Shown: positions 7,653-14,518 of the stretch, in pieces
Layout of the letters: the number at the start of each line of letters is the position of its first letter
Numbering within the stretch: position 1 is the stretch's first letter
NCBI GenBank assembly: GCA_029239545.1
Contig: JARBUQ010000016.1
Span: 1 to 19,214 of the forward strand
Direction of reading: 5' to 3'
Length of the DNA stretch: 19,214 bases
Source: Paenibacillus sp.
Lineage (GTDB): Bacteria > Bacillota > Bacilli > Paenibacillales > NBRC-103111
Made by a program: the position numbers and the translations under genes
Notes under the pieces: generated by a model
Seen by the model: only the letters and a program-made list of their open reading frames with translations
What the model was told of the DNA's origin: nothing
Databases searched by the model: none

Positions 7653-7684
7653 GCCCAAACCTGTCCCCTTAATCAAGTTTGGGC
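7653..7684. repeat. inverted repeat upstream of the dpaA promoter
   Basis: Perfect 8-bp arms GCCCAAAC (7653-7660) and GTTTGGGC (7677-7684) are separated by 16 bases. The repeat sits just upstream of the sigma-K-like -35 and downstream of the dut terminator. It could be a binding site for a late sporulation regulator or simply a residual hairpin; no family motif is recognised. Confidence 0.4.
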
Positions 7685-7717
7685 GCCGGTCAGCTTACCC
7701 TTCTTATTTGGGCGAAC

Positions 7718-7748
7718 AAAAAAACGCCTTCCAATTAAGGAAAGCGTT
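7718..7748 (-). terminator. intrinsic terminator after dut
   Basis: A 10-bp stem (7723-7732 with 7739-7748, one G-U pair, six-base loop) is followed on the minus strand by seven consecutive T residues. It begins nine bases after the dut stop and closes the ylxY-mlpA-dut unit, isolating it from dpaA. Confidence 0.9.
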
Positions 7749-7756
7749 CTGCAATG

Positions 7757-8218
7757 CTATCGGGAACCCGTGTGGCCGAAGCCCCCAGATCCTCGTTCTG
7801 TATCATCCAGACTTAATACCGTCTCCAATTGCACAGGAGGCACATGTTGAAACACCATTTGGGCTATTCGTTCATTACGTACGATCTCGAAGGGCTGCTG
7901 CCCCAAATTAATTAACAATACCTTGATCTCGCCGCGATAATCAGCGTCAATCGTCCCGGGTGTGTTCAGACAAGTAATGCCGTGCTTAAAAGCTAATCCG
8001 CTGCGCGGACGAATCTGTGCTTCCAGTTGCTCCGGCATCGCAATCGCAATCCCCGTAGGTACCAAGGCACGTTCGCCTGGCTTCAGAACGAGAGGCTCTT
8101 CAACAGGTACAGCCGCATACAAATCGAATCCGCTTGCCTGTTCAGACATACGCTGTGGAGGATGTACATCCTCGGTTCCGGGTAATCTCATCAGTTTAAC
8201 TACATTAAGCAAGGACAA
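7757..8218 (-). CDS. dut: deoxyuridine 5'-triphosphate nucleotidohydrolase (trimeric dUTPase)
   Basis: A 153-residue trimeric-type dUTPase, which hydrolyses dUTP to dUMP and so keeps uracil out of DNA and feeds dTMP synthesis. All five family motifs are present: ASGFDLYAA (28-36), RPRSGLA (70-76), GTIDADYRGEIKV (88-100, with catalytic Asp91), RIAQMVF (117-123) and the C-terminal RGSGGFGHTG (142-151). The start is uncertain. I prefer TTG at 8218, seven bases after a GGAGG located inside mlpA; a TTG at 8212 or ATG at 8191 would shorten it by up to nine residues without touching motif 1. It overlaps the mlpA 3' end by 14 bases, suggesting coupled translation. In B. subtilis ymxH occupies the corresponding place, so dut here is a lineage difference. 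Confidence 0.95.
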   Translation of the reverse strand: MSLLNVVKLMRLPGTEDVHPPQRMSEQASGFDLYAAVPVEEPLVLKPGERALVPTGIAIAMPEQLEAQIRPRSGLAFKHGITCLNTPGTIDADYRGEIKVLLINLGQQPFEIVRNERIAQMVFQHVPPVQLETVLSLDDTERGSGGFGHTGSR

Positions 8219-9461
8219 GAGGCTCCCTCCCAAACGCAGTAATCGTCTGATCTGATTTACCGACCATGGAAAGGGAGAACGGCTGGGCGAATAACCTGGA
8301 AGTCAGCGTCTGCAGGTCCTCCATATTTACAGCATCAATCCGGTCCAATATCTCATCCATCGTATAGTGCTTCCCAGTCATAAGCTCATTCTTGCCTAGA
8401 CGGTTCATCCGACTGCTGGTGCTTTCCAGGCTCAGAATAAAGCTTCCCTTCAATTGCTCTTTACCTTTCTTCAGTTCCGTCTGGGTAAGTCCGTTGTCAG
8501 CAAGATTGCGCAGTAATTCCATCGTAACCTCCAGCACTTCCTTCGACTGCTTAGGTGCTGTACCCATATAGATGGTGAATAGACCGCTATCCAGATGAGC
8601 GGAATGATAAGAATAGACGGAATAGGCGAGCCCACGTTTCTCCCGGATTTCTTGGAATAAGTGTGAGCTCATGCCCCCTCCAATCACGTTGTTTAACAAA
8701 ATCATATGGTACAGAAGCGTATCGTTCAACGAACAGCCCGGTAAAGCCAAGCAAATATGGTTCTGTTCCGTTTCCTTCTTATGAAAGATCGATTGGCCGG
8801 AATATTGGGGAATTACAATATCTTGGGCGGTCCCAGAGTTCGCAAATGCGCCGAAGTGCTTCTCCAACAATGCAACAATGTTATCATCAATATTACCGGC
8901 CAAACTAATGACCGTATTGTCAATCCGGTAGTGGCTCTTCAGGTAACCCCTGAGTGTCTCAGAGTTCATGTTCTCCAGGTTGTCCTTGGTTCCCAAAATC
9001 GAATATCTGAGTGGATGGTTCTGATAGGATGCTCTTGCGATCAAGTCATGTACCAAATCATCCGGTGTGTCATCATACATCGAAATTTCTTCCAAAATAA
9101 CATTACGTTCTTTGTCCAGCTCCGCCGGATCTAGTACCGAGTTAAAGAACATATCGGCAAGCACGTCAACGGCTATCGGCAAATGCTGATCGAGCACCTT
9201 CGCGTAAAAGCAAGTGTATTCCTTAGAAGTAAAGGCGTTCACATTACCGCCGATTCCATCAAATATCTCAGCAATTTCCTTGGCAGAGAAACGTTCCGTT
9301 CCTTTGAATAACATATGCTCAATGAAATGGGAAATCCCGTTATTCGTCTCGTTCTCATTACGCGACCCTGTTTTCACCCATATGCCAAATGAAACCGAAC
9401 GACATGTGGGGATTTTCTCCAGAATTACACGTAATCCATTTTGTAATTGCAGTCTCTCCAA
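8205..9461 (-). CDS. mlpA: M16-family zinc peptidase MlpA (YmxG)
   Basis: A 418-residue processing-peptidase-like M16 metalloprotease. The inverted zinc motif HFIEH is at 45-49, and the distal Glu125 in VILEEIS lies exactly 76 residues after the second His, as in the family. FDGIGGNVNAFTSKEYTCFYAKVLD is the strongly conserved segment after the active site; the C-terminal half holds the second M16 fold with EIREKRGLAYSVYS. I start it at TTG 9461, eight bases after an AGGGGG, because MERLQLQNGLRV then aligns with the B. subtilis N-terminus. A GTG at 9470 is the nearest alternative. It follows ylxY by 52 bases and overlaps dut. The substrate is unknown; in B. subtilis it has been linked to control of extracellular protease expression. 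Confidence 0.92.
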   Translation of the reverse strand: MERLQLQNGLRVILEKIPTCRSVSFGIWVKTGSRNENETNNGISHFIEHMLFKGTERFSAKEIAEIFDGIGGNVNAFTSKEYTCFYAKVLDQHLPIAVDVLADMFFNSVLDPAELDKERNVILEEISMYDDTPDDLVHDLIARASYQNHPLRYSILGTKDNLENMNSETLRGYLKSHYRIDNTVISLAGNIDDNIVALLEKHFGAFANSGTAQDIVIPQYSGQSIFHKKETEQNHICLALPGCSLNDTLLYHMILLNNVIGGGMSSHLFQEIREKRGLAYSVYSYHSAHLDSGLFTIYMGTAPKQSKEVLEVTMELLRNLADNGLTQTELKKGKEQLKGSFILSLESTSSRMNRLGKNELMTGKHYTMDEILDRIDAVNMEDLQTLTSRLFAQPFSLSMVGKSDQTITAFGREPLVLA

Positions 9462-9513
9462 CCGGGACACCCCCTCACGATGTAAATAATCACCAAACAA
9501 TGTTTCCAATATA

Positions 9514-10620
9514 TCAGAATTTGATCTGCTGCTCAACCACTGGTATTCGTTCAGGGGAAATTAATTCACTAACCGTCCCAAGAACGAGACCTTTTTCTTT
9601 TATATTCTTAATCAATTGTTCCAATGCTTCACTCGATGATGAAGTCGGGTGCATCAAGATCATGGAACCAGGCTCCAGCTTAGGAGTCAGGCGCCTGACG
9701 ATCGATTCCCCGCCGGGATTTTTCCAATCAACCGTGTCCAAGGTCCACAAGATCGTTTGCAGCCCCAGTTCCTTGGCAATTTTGACAGTCTCGTCATCGA
9801 AATCACCAGACGGAGGAGCGAACAATTTATTATTCACACCCAGTTTATCCAAGAGCTTCTGAGTTTTCACAATTTCATCAATGGCCTGCTCTCGACCAAG
9901 CTGGCTCATATTTTTATGAGAATAAGCATGGTTGGACAACTCATGCCCTTTCTCCCCAATGGATTTGGCGATTGCTTCATTCTTGTTCAACCAGGAACCG
10001 TCAAAGAAAAAAGTAGCTTTAACCTTCTGACGTTCCAGAACATCAAGCATTCCAGGCAGAAATTCATTGCCCCAAGCAACATTTATCATCAAAGCTGCCA
10101 TAGGCTTTAGCGGATTGCCCTTGTAAACTGGCTGTGCCCCCAGATCCTCCAAACGAACAGCTGGCGGAATCGGTTTGTAGATCAGTGGAAAGGTCGCTGC
10201 ATTCGTATTGGACAGCTGAATGGCTTGGCGCCAAGTTTCCTCTACGTCAACCTCTAGTCCGTTCAAACCGGGAATCGCCTTCCATACTCGATCAAGCTTA
10301 GCATCAATCGCTGGCTGCGTGCGGCCCTTAGCTTCTTCCTTAATTTTGTCCAGCAATTTGGCATGATTCTCGGCAATAGCTTTACTATCAGCGGGGGCAA
10401 TTACTGCTCGTTGCTCAGGGACTGCTTCTGCATCCTTGGTTGGCTCCCGCTGCTGCACAGCGGTTGGCTGCGGGAGTTGTTGATCCTGATGTACACTCTG
10501 TAATGCAATCGTCTCCTTGTTCTGAGTTGATTTCACGAATGCATCCATACTGTCCGATTGATAGATCCCCCAAGTGATCAACAAACCTGCCCCACCCAGG
10601 AATAACCAACGTTTATCCAT
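9514..10620 (-). CDS. ylxY: YlxY-type sporulation polysaccharide deacetylase homologue
   Basis: A 368-residue exported or membrane-anchored protein. Residues 5-20 (WLFLGGAGLLITWGIY) form an N-terminal signal or anchor after MDKR, then a polar Gln/Pro/Ala-rich linker to about 80, and a NodB-type deacetylase domain from about 175 to 350. It matches the spore_ylxY subfamily. Motif 2 is SNHAYSH (H231 and H235), motif 3 FAPPSGDF, motif 4 DTVDWKNPG, and motif 5 ILMHPT. The usual TFDDGP of motif 1 is replaced by NVAWGNE at 180-186, so the catalytic base and metal-binding Asp pair is missing. The ATG at 10620 is preceded by GGGGGAT. A sigma-E-like promoter lies upstream. It likely acts in spore cortex or wall assembly, or is a catalytically dead binder. 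Confidence 0.9.
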   Translation of the reverse strand: MDKRWLFLGGAGLLITWGIYQSDSMDAFVKSTQNKETIALQSVHQDQQLPQPTAVQQREPTKDAEAVPEQRAVIAPADSKAIAENHAKLLDKIKEEAKGRTQPAIDAKLDRVWKAIPGLNGLEVDVEETWRQAIQLSNTNAATFPLIYKPIPPAVRLEDLGAQPVYKGNPLKPMAALMINVAWGNEFLPGMLDVLERQKVKATFFFDGSWLNKNEAIAKSIGEKGHELSNHAYSHKNMSQLGREQAIDEIVKTQKLLDKLGVNNKLFAPPSGDFDDETVKIAKELGLQTILWTLDTVDWKNPGGESIVRRLTPKLEPGSMILMHPTSSSSEALEQLIKNIKEKGLVLGTVSELISPERIPVVEQQIKF

Positions 10621-10652
10621 CTGATCCCCCGTCCTTGTCCAATGATACCCTC

Positions 10653-10681
10653 ATCCTATGTAAATTGACCGATATTTATAC
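10653..10681 (-). promoter_or_regulatory. possible sigma-E-like promoter for ylxY-mlpA-dut
   Basis: GTATAAA (10681-10675), a 14-base spacer and CATAGGAT (10660-10653) resemble a mother-cell sigma-E promoter (-35 ATA-rich, -10 CATANNNT). It is located about 33 bases before the ylxY start and downstream of the pnp terminator. The overlapping TATAAA could instead serve a sigma-A promoter. The rest of the 209-base gap 10621-10829 holds only the pnp terminator; no ORF is supported. Confidence 0.35.
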
Positions 10682-10758
10682 CGTATCCTACATTTCGCAT
10701 GTGGAGTACGTGCTTAATGGCGGATATGCATCTTCAGTCTGCAAACTATGTGCGCATG

Positions 10759-10786
10759 AAAAAAGAGTCAGACTTCTCTGGCTCTT
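10759..10786 (-). terminator. intrinsic terminator after pnp
   Basis: A 10-bp stem with one C-A mismatch (10763-10772 with 10777-10786, loop of four) runs into six T residues on the minus strand. It begins 43 bases after the pnp stop and separates pnp from ylxY. Confidence 0.8.
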
Positions 10787-10829
10787 CATCTTTGTTTGGA
10801 TATGGAATGTAACGAGCTTCCGGAAAAAA

Positions 10830-12938
10830 CTAGACCTTCTCCGGAGTGGCTCCCTGAGGAACTAAAGTTGCTTTGCGGGACAAGTTAACCCGTCCTTGAT
10901 TGTCAATTTCCGTAACTTTTACTGTAATTTGCTCACCCAGCTTAAGCACATCCTCGACCTTGGCAACACGCTCTGTAGACACCTGTGAAATATGCACAAG
11001 TCCTTCCTTGCCAGGAAGAATTTCTACGAACGCTCCGAACTTCTCAATGCGCTTCACTGTTCCCAGGTATGTTTCACCAACAATAACCTCGCGGACGATA
11101 CCTTCGATAATCGATCTGGCTTTATCATTCATTTGCTCATTGGATGAGGATATGAACACACGGCCATCCTGCTCGATATCAATTTTGACACCTGTTTCTT
11201 CAATAATCTTATTGATAATTTTACCGCCAGCACCAATAACATCGCGGATTTTGTCAGGATTAATTTGCATGGTCAAAATTTTAGGAGCATATTGCGACAA
11301 GCTCGTTCTTGGTTGCTGAATCGCTTCAAGCATTTTACCCAGAATGTGCAATCTGCCTTCTCTTGCCTGCTCCAGTGAATCCTTCAGGATGTCACGGCTA
11401 ATTCCGTCAATCTTGATATCCATCTGAATAGCTGTAACACCTTCAGCAGTGCCCGCTACCTTAAAATCCATATCACCGAGGTGATCTTCCATACCTTGAA
11501 TATCGGACAGAATGGAGAAATGATCTCCGTCCTTAATCAAGCCCATCGCAATTCCCGCTACAGGTGCCTTAATAGGTACCCCTGCGTCCATCATAGCAAG
11601 TGTACTTGCGCAAATACTCGCTTGTGAAGTTGAGCCGTTGGATTCTAATACTTCTGACACCAGACGGATCGTGTACGGGAAATCAACTTCGTTTGGAATG
11701 ACCTTCGACAAGGCGCGCTCGCCCAATGCGCCGTGACCAATTTCGCGTCTTCCCGGAGGACGTAATGGTCTTGCTTCTCCCACGCTGAATGGTGGAAAAT
11801 TGTAGTGATGCATAAACCGTTTGGTATCTTCAAGATCAAGGCCATCCAGAATTTGCACATCTCCCAGAGCTCCCAGCGTACAAATACTAAGCGCCTGAGT
11901 TTGACCCCGCGTAAACAAACCGGATCCATGAGTACGAGGAAGGATCGAAGTGTCACAATCAATCGCACGAATCTCATTCAAGCCGCGTCCATCCGGACGT
12001 ATTTTGTCATGGGTGATCAGACGGCGTACTTCTTCTTTTACGATATCATAAAGAACCTCTTTAACATCTTTAATCTTTTCGGATTCCTCAGCATATTCCA
12101 CTGTAAACTTAGCTACAGTATCCGCGTTGATTGCATCGATTGCCGATTGACGAGCATGTTTCTCGGTAATCTTGATCGCTTCAACCAATCGCTCTTGCGC
12201 ATAGCTGCGAACTGCTCCGTTCACTTCGGAATCAACCGCATGCAGTTTTACTTCCATCTTCTGCTTGCCGGCTAGCTCCACGAATTGCTCCTGCAGGGCA
12301 ACGATCTTGCGAATCTCGTCATGCCCGAACATAATGGCTTCGAGAATAACATCCTCGGATACTTCGTTGGCTTCAGCTTCAACCATCATAATGGCATCTT
12401 TAGTCCCTGCTACAACCAGGTATACATCGCTCTTCTCTTCCTGCGCAGGTGTCGGATTAATAATGAATTGGCCATCAATGCGACCTACTATTACTCCCCC
12501 GATAGGACCGCTGAACGGAACATCCGATATGCTTAGAGCAGCAGAGGTTCCAATCATAGCCGCAATGTCAGATGGGCAATCCTGATCCACACTCATGACA
12601 ATAGCAACGATCTGTACATCGTTACGGAAACCTTCCGGGAATAACGGTCTGATCGGACGATCAGTCAACCGACTCGACAGGATCGCCTTCTCGCTTGGGC
12701 GGCCTTCTCTTTTAATAAATCCGCCGGGAATTTTGCCTACTGCATATAAACGCTCTTCATAATTCACAGTCAGAGGAAAAAAATCTAAATCTTTGGGTTC
12801 GTTGGACGCGGTTACCGTACAGAGCACAACCGTATCTCCGTAACGTACGATGACTGCACCGTTGGCTTGCTTGGCAAGTCGGCCCGTCTCCAAGGTAAAC
12901 GGCCTTCCTCCCAATTCCATGTGCACTTTCTTCTCCAT
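10830..12938 (-). CDS. pnp: polyribonucleotide nucleotidyltransferase (PNPase)
   Basis: A 702-residue protein (705 in B. subtilis). It degrades RNA 3'-5' by phosphorolysis and acts in mRNA decay and the degradosome. Domain order is first RNase PH-like (about 1-220), alpha-helical linker, second RNase PH-like (about 310-540) with GQTQALS and DHLGDMDFKVAGT holding the catalytic Asp485 and Asp491, KH domain with GAGGKIINKI at 570-579, and S1 domain from about 621 to 689 ending VNLSRKA. The ATG at 12938 has GGAGGG eight bases upstream; a longer frame to 12986 is rejected. It follows rpsO as in most bacteria. No strong promoter is seen in the 159-base gap, so read-through of the rpsO terminator or a non-consensus promoter is likely. 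Confidence 0.98.
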   Translation of the reverse strand: MEKKVHMELGGRPFTLETGRLAKQANGAVIVRYGDTVVLCTVTASNEPKDLDFFPLTVNYEERLYAVGKIPGGFIKREGRPSEKAILSSRLTDRPIRPLFPEGFRNDVQIVAIVMSVDQDCPSDIAAMIGTSAALSISDVPFSGPIGGVIVGRIDGQFIINPTPAQEEKSDVYLVVAGTKDAIMMVEAEANEVSEDVILEAIMFGHDEIRKIVALQEQFVELAGKQKMEVKLHAVDSEVNGAVRSYAQERLVEAIKITEKHARQSAIDAINADTVAKFTVEYAEESEKIKDVKEVLYDIVKEEVRRLITHDKIRPDGRGLNEIRAIDCDTSILPRTHGSGLFTRGQTQALSICTLGALGDVQILDGLDLEDTKRFMHHYNFPPFSVGEARPLRPPGRREIGHGALGERALSKVIPNEVDFPYTIRLVSEVLESNGSTSQASICASTLAMMDAGVPIKAPVAGIAMGLIKDGDHFSILSDIQGMEDHLGDMDFKVAGTAEGVTAIQMDIKIDGISRDILKDSLEQAREGRLHILGKMLEAIQQPRTSLSQYAPKILTMQINPDKIRDVIGAGGKIINKIIEETGVKIDIEQDGRVFISSSNEQMNDKARSIIEGIVREVIVGETYLGTVKRIEKFGAFVEILPGKEGLVHISQVSTERVAKVEDVLKLGEQITVKVTEIDNQGRVNLSRKATLVPQGATPEKV

Positions 12939-13017
12939 AATTGCCCTCCAGGTTCTAATTGTCCATCTCACTCTTATTCTGCACACTAAACAGTATTTCC
13001 TTCTTTACGCAAAACAT

Positions 13018-13035
13018 TATTTTCCTTCGAAAATA
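13018..13035. repeat. short hairpin in the pnp leader
   Basis: A perfect 7-bp stem (TATTTTC/GAAAATA, loop of four) lies between the rpsO terminator and pnp. It lacks a following T run, so it is not a terminator. A role in pnp mRNA processing is conceivable but unsupported beyond position. Confidence 0.35.
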
Positions 13036-13045
13036 TTTGCTCATC

Positions 13046-13084
13046 AAAAAAACAACCTGTGGCCGAAGCCGACACGGTTGTTTT
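13046..13084 (-). terminator. intrinsic terminator after rpsO (UUCG loop)
   Basis: The minus strand forms a long stem starting with AAAACAACC, containing two single-base bulges, and closed by GGC-TTCG-GCC, a very stable UUCG tetraloop. It ends in seven T residues. It begins 13 bases after the rpsO stop. Some read-through into pnp is likely, since the rpsO-pnp pair is commonly cotranscribed. Confidence 0.92.
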
Positions 13085-13097
13085 CTAATCTTGTTTC

Positions 13098-13367
13098 TTA
13101 GCGGCGCAAGCCCAAACGCTCGATCAAAGCGCTGTAACGGCTAACCTCTTTGTTCTTCAAGTAAGCCAACAATTTACGGCGTTGTCCTACCATCTTCAAC
13201 AAACCTCGACGCGAATGATGATCTTTCTTGTGCGTCCGCAGGTGGTCTGTCAAGTTAACGATATTCTGTGTAAGGATCGCGACTTGTACTTCAGGAGACC
13301 CTGTATCTGTCTCATGAACTTTGTATTCAGCGATCAGTTGGTTCTTACGCTCTTGTGTCAATGCCAT
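13098..13367 (-). CDS. rpsO: 30S ribosomal protein S15
   Basis: An 89-residue protein, the usual S15 length. It binds the h20-h21-h22 junction of 16S rRNA early in 30S assembly. Conserved segments include ETDTGSPEVQVAILT (19-33), LRTHKKDHHSRRGLL (43-57) and VGQRRKLLAYLK (60-71), ending in IERLGLRR. The ATG at 13367 is six bases after a near-perfect AGGAGGTGA; the in-frame extension to 13475 is leader sequence. It has a dedicated promoter, a structured leader of about 108 bases and a strong terminator. S15 is autoregulated in many bacteria, and the leader structure supports that here. Confidence 0.98.
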   Translation of the reverse strand: MALTQERKNQLIAEYKVHETDTGSPEVQVAILTQNIVNLTDHLRTHKKDHHSRRGLLKMVGQRRKLLAYLKNKEVSRYSALIERLGLRR

Positions 13368-13476
13368 CTCGGTCACCTCCTCTTCCATTATAATCGCCAT
13401 AAGCCGAGAGTACGTCGGTGAATCTCGTATTTCCAAGCTTAGGTTAAGCCTCTGCAGGTATAATGCAGCAGGCACG
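13368..13476 (-). promoter_or_regulatory. rpsO 5' leader with hairpins and possible S15-responsive switch
   Basis: From the inferred transcription start near 13476, the leader first forms a strong bulged hairpin (13473-13464 with 13456-13448; GCCT and CTGCA arms, seven-base loop). Further on, CGAGA (13427-13423) can pair with TCTCG (13409-13405). The 13-base loop so formed contains TCACC, complementary to GGTGA in the ribosome-binding site, giving a potential pseudoknot. The same TCTCGG (13409-13404) can instead pair with CCGAGA (13372-13367) that spans the start codon. Known S15 leaders in other bacteria use comparable hairpin or pseudoknot structures. The pairing is read by eye and not energy-tested. 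Confidence 0.5.
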
Positions 13477-13482
13477 AAAATC

Positions 13483-13512
13483 AGTATACCACATTCCCGC
13501 AGCGCTTGTAAA
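13483..13512 (-). promoter_or_regulatory. sigma-A promoter for rpsO
   Basis: TTTACA (13512-13507), an 18-base spacer and TATACT (13488-13483) with an upstream TGG that makes an extended -10. It starts 17 bases after the ribF stop codon. An inverted repeat TTGTAA-N9-TTACAA (13506-13526) overlaps the -35. Confidence 0.7.
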
Positions 13513-13526
13513 ACAGAACCTTACAA
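13506..13526. repeat. inverted repeat overlapping the rpsO -35
   Basis: Arms TTGTAA (13506-13511) and TTACAA (13521-13526) flank nine bases between the ribF stop and the rpsO promoter core. As RNA it would be a weak, T-poor hairpin and not a terminator for ribF. As DNA it has the shape of a repressor site over the -35, but no known regulator is recognised. Confidence 0.4.
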
Positions 13527-13528
13527 CA

Positions 13529-14482
13529 TCATACTTGTGATTGCTTGAGCAATAATTGCTTGGCCGCTTCCACATCATTGTGAATTTGACCAATTAATTC
13601 ATCGATCGAGTTGAACTTGCGCTCAGCGCGCAAATAGGAAACGAATTCAACTCTCATCGCTTCCCCATAAATTTCTCGATTGAAGTCGAATAAATGGACC
13701 TCAAACGTCCTGACAAGGGAACCTTCTGAGAAGGTTGGCTTCGTCCCAAGATTCATAACACCGCCATATATACTGCCTTCAACCTCCGCCTGAACGGCAT
13801 ATACGCCATTCACCGGGTACACATAACAGCCATCCAAAGCCAGATTCGCAGTCGGGAATCCGATCTGGCGCCCCCTGGCTTCACCGTTCACAACGGTGCC
13901 TTTAATCGAGTAGCTGCGGCCTAATAGTCTGGCTGCGTGTTCGATTTGGCCAGTCTCCAGACAGTGCCGAATCAAGGTGCTGCTTACCTTTTCACCATTT
14001 TGGTGGAAGGGGCGCACGACTTGAACGGCAAAACGGCCATGTCCTGACACACAAAGGGTATCTGCATTGCCTTTGGCCTGATTGCCGAAAGCGAAATCGA
14101 AGCCAACAACTATCGTATCAGGACGCAGCGGCATCAGCATCTCAGTAACGAACTCCTCAGCCGTAACTTGCGCAAAAGCCAAGTCGAAATGCACCAAATA
14201 TACGCTTGCAACATCAAGCTTCGCAAGCATTTCAAGCTTATCTTCGAGGGGAGTAAGGCACCTTGAATAGCGCTCATGACCCAGTACCTCGCGTGGATGG
14301 GGGTGGAACGTCATGACCGAGACGGGTATATGCTGCTTGCGAGCCGTTTCGACAGCCTGACGAATCACTTCCTGATGACCGAGATGAAGACCGTCAAAAT
14401 CCCCGATGGCCAGAACCTGGCCGGTCTCAGGAACAGCTAATTTAGATAAGGATAAAGGATAGCTTAGCTCAATGACTTGCAT
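13529..14482 (-). CDS. ribF: bifunctional riboflavin kinase / FAD synthetase
   Basis: A 317-residue enzyme (RibC in B. subtilis) that makes FMN from riboflavin and FAD from FMN. The N-terminal nucleotidyltransferase domain shows GDFDGLHLGHQ at 27-37 (HxGH type) and VSSTLIR at 166-172. The C-terminal flavokinase domain shows GEARGRQIGFPTANL at 200-214, NGVYAV and NLGTKPTF. The ATG at 14482 lies 36 bases after truB with AGGTGA about 12 bases upstream. It is cotranscribed with truB, as in many Firmicutes. There is no room for an FMN riboswitch in front of it. Confidence 0.96.
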   Translation of the reverse strand: MQVIELSYPLSLSKLAVPETGQVLAIGDFDGLHLGHQEVIRQAVETARKQHIPVSVMTFHPHPREVLGHERYSRCLTPLEDKLEMLAKLDVASVYLVHFDLAFAQVTAEEFVTEMLMPLRPDTIVVGFDFAFGNQAKGNADTLCVSGHGRFAVQVVRPFHQNGEKVSSTLIRHCLETGQIEHAARLLGRSYSIKGTVVNGEARGRQIGFPTANLALDGCYVYPVNGVYAVQAEVEGSIYGGVMNLGTKPTFSEGSLVRTFEVHLFDFNREIYGEAMRVEFVSYLRAERKFNSIDELIGQIHNDVEAAKQLLLKQSQV

Positions 14483-14518
14483 AGGAATTCATTCACCTAC
14501 TGTTCCTGCAGCCTGAAG

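Noticed and set aside
14483..14518. FMN riboswitch before ribF
   Set aside because: Only 36 bases separate truB and ribF, far too short for the aptamer.
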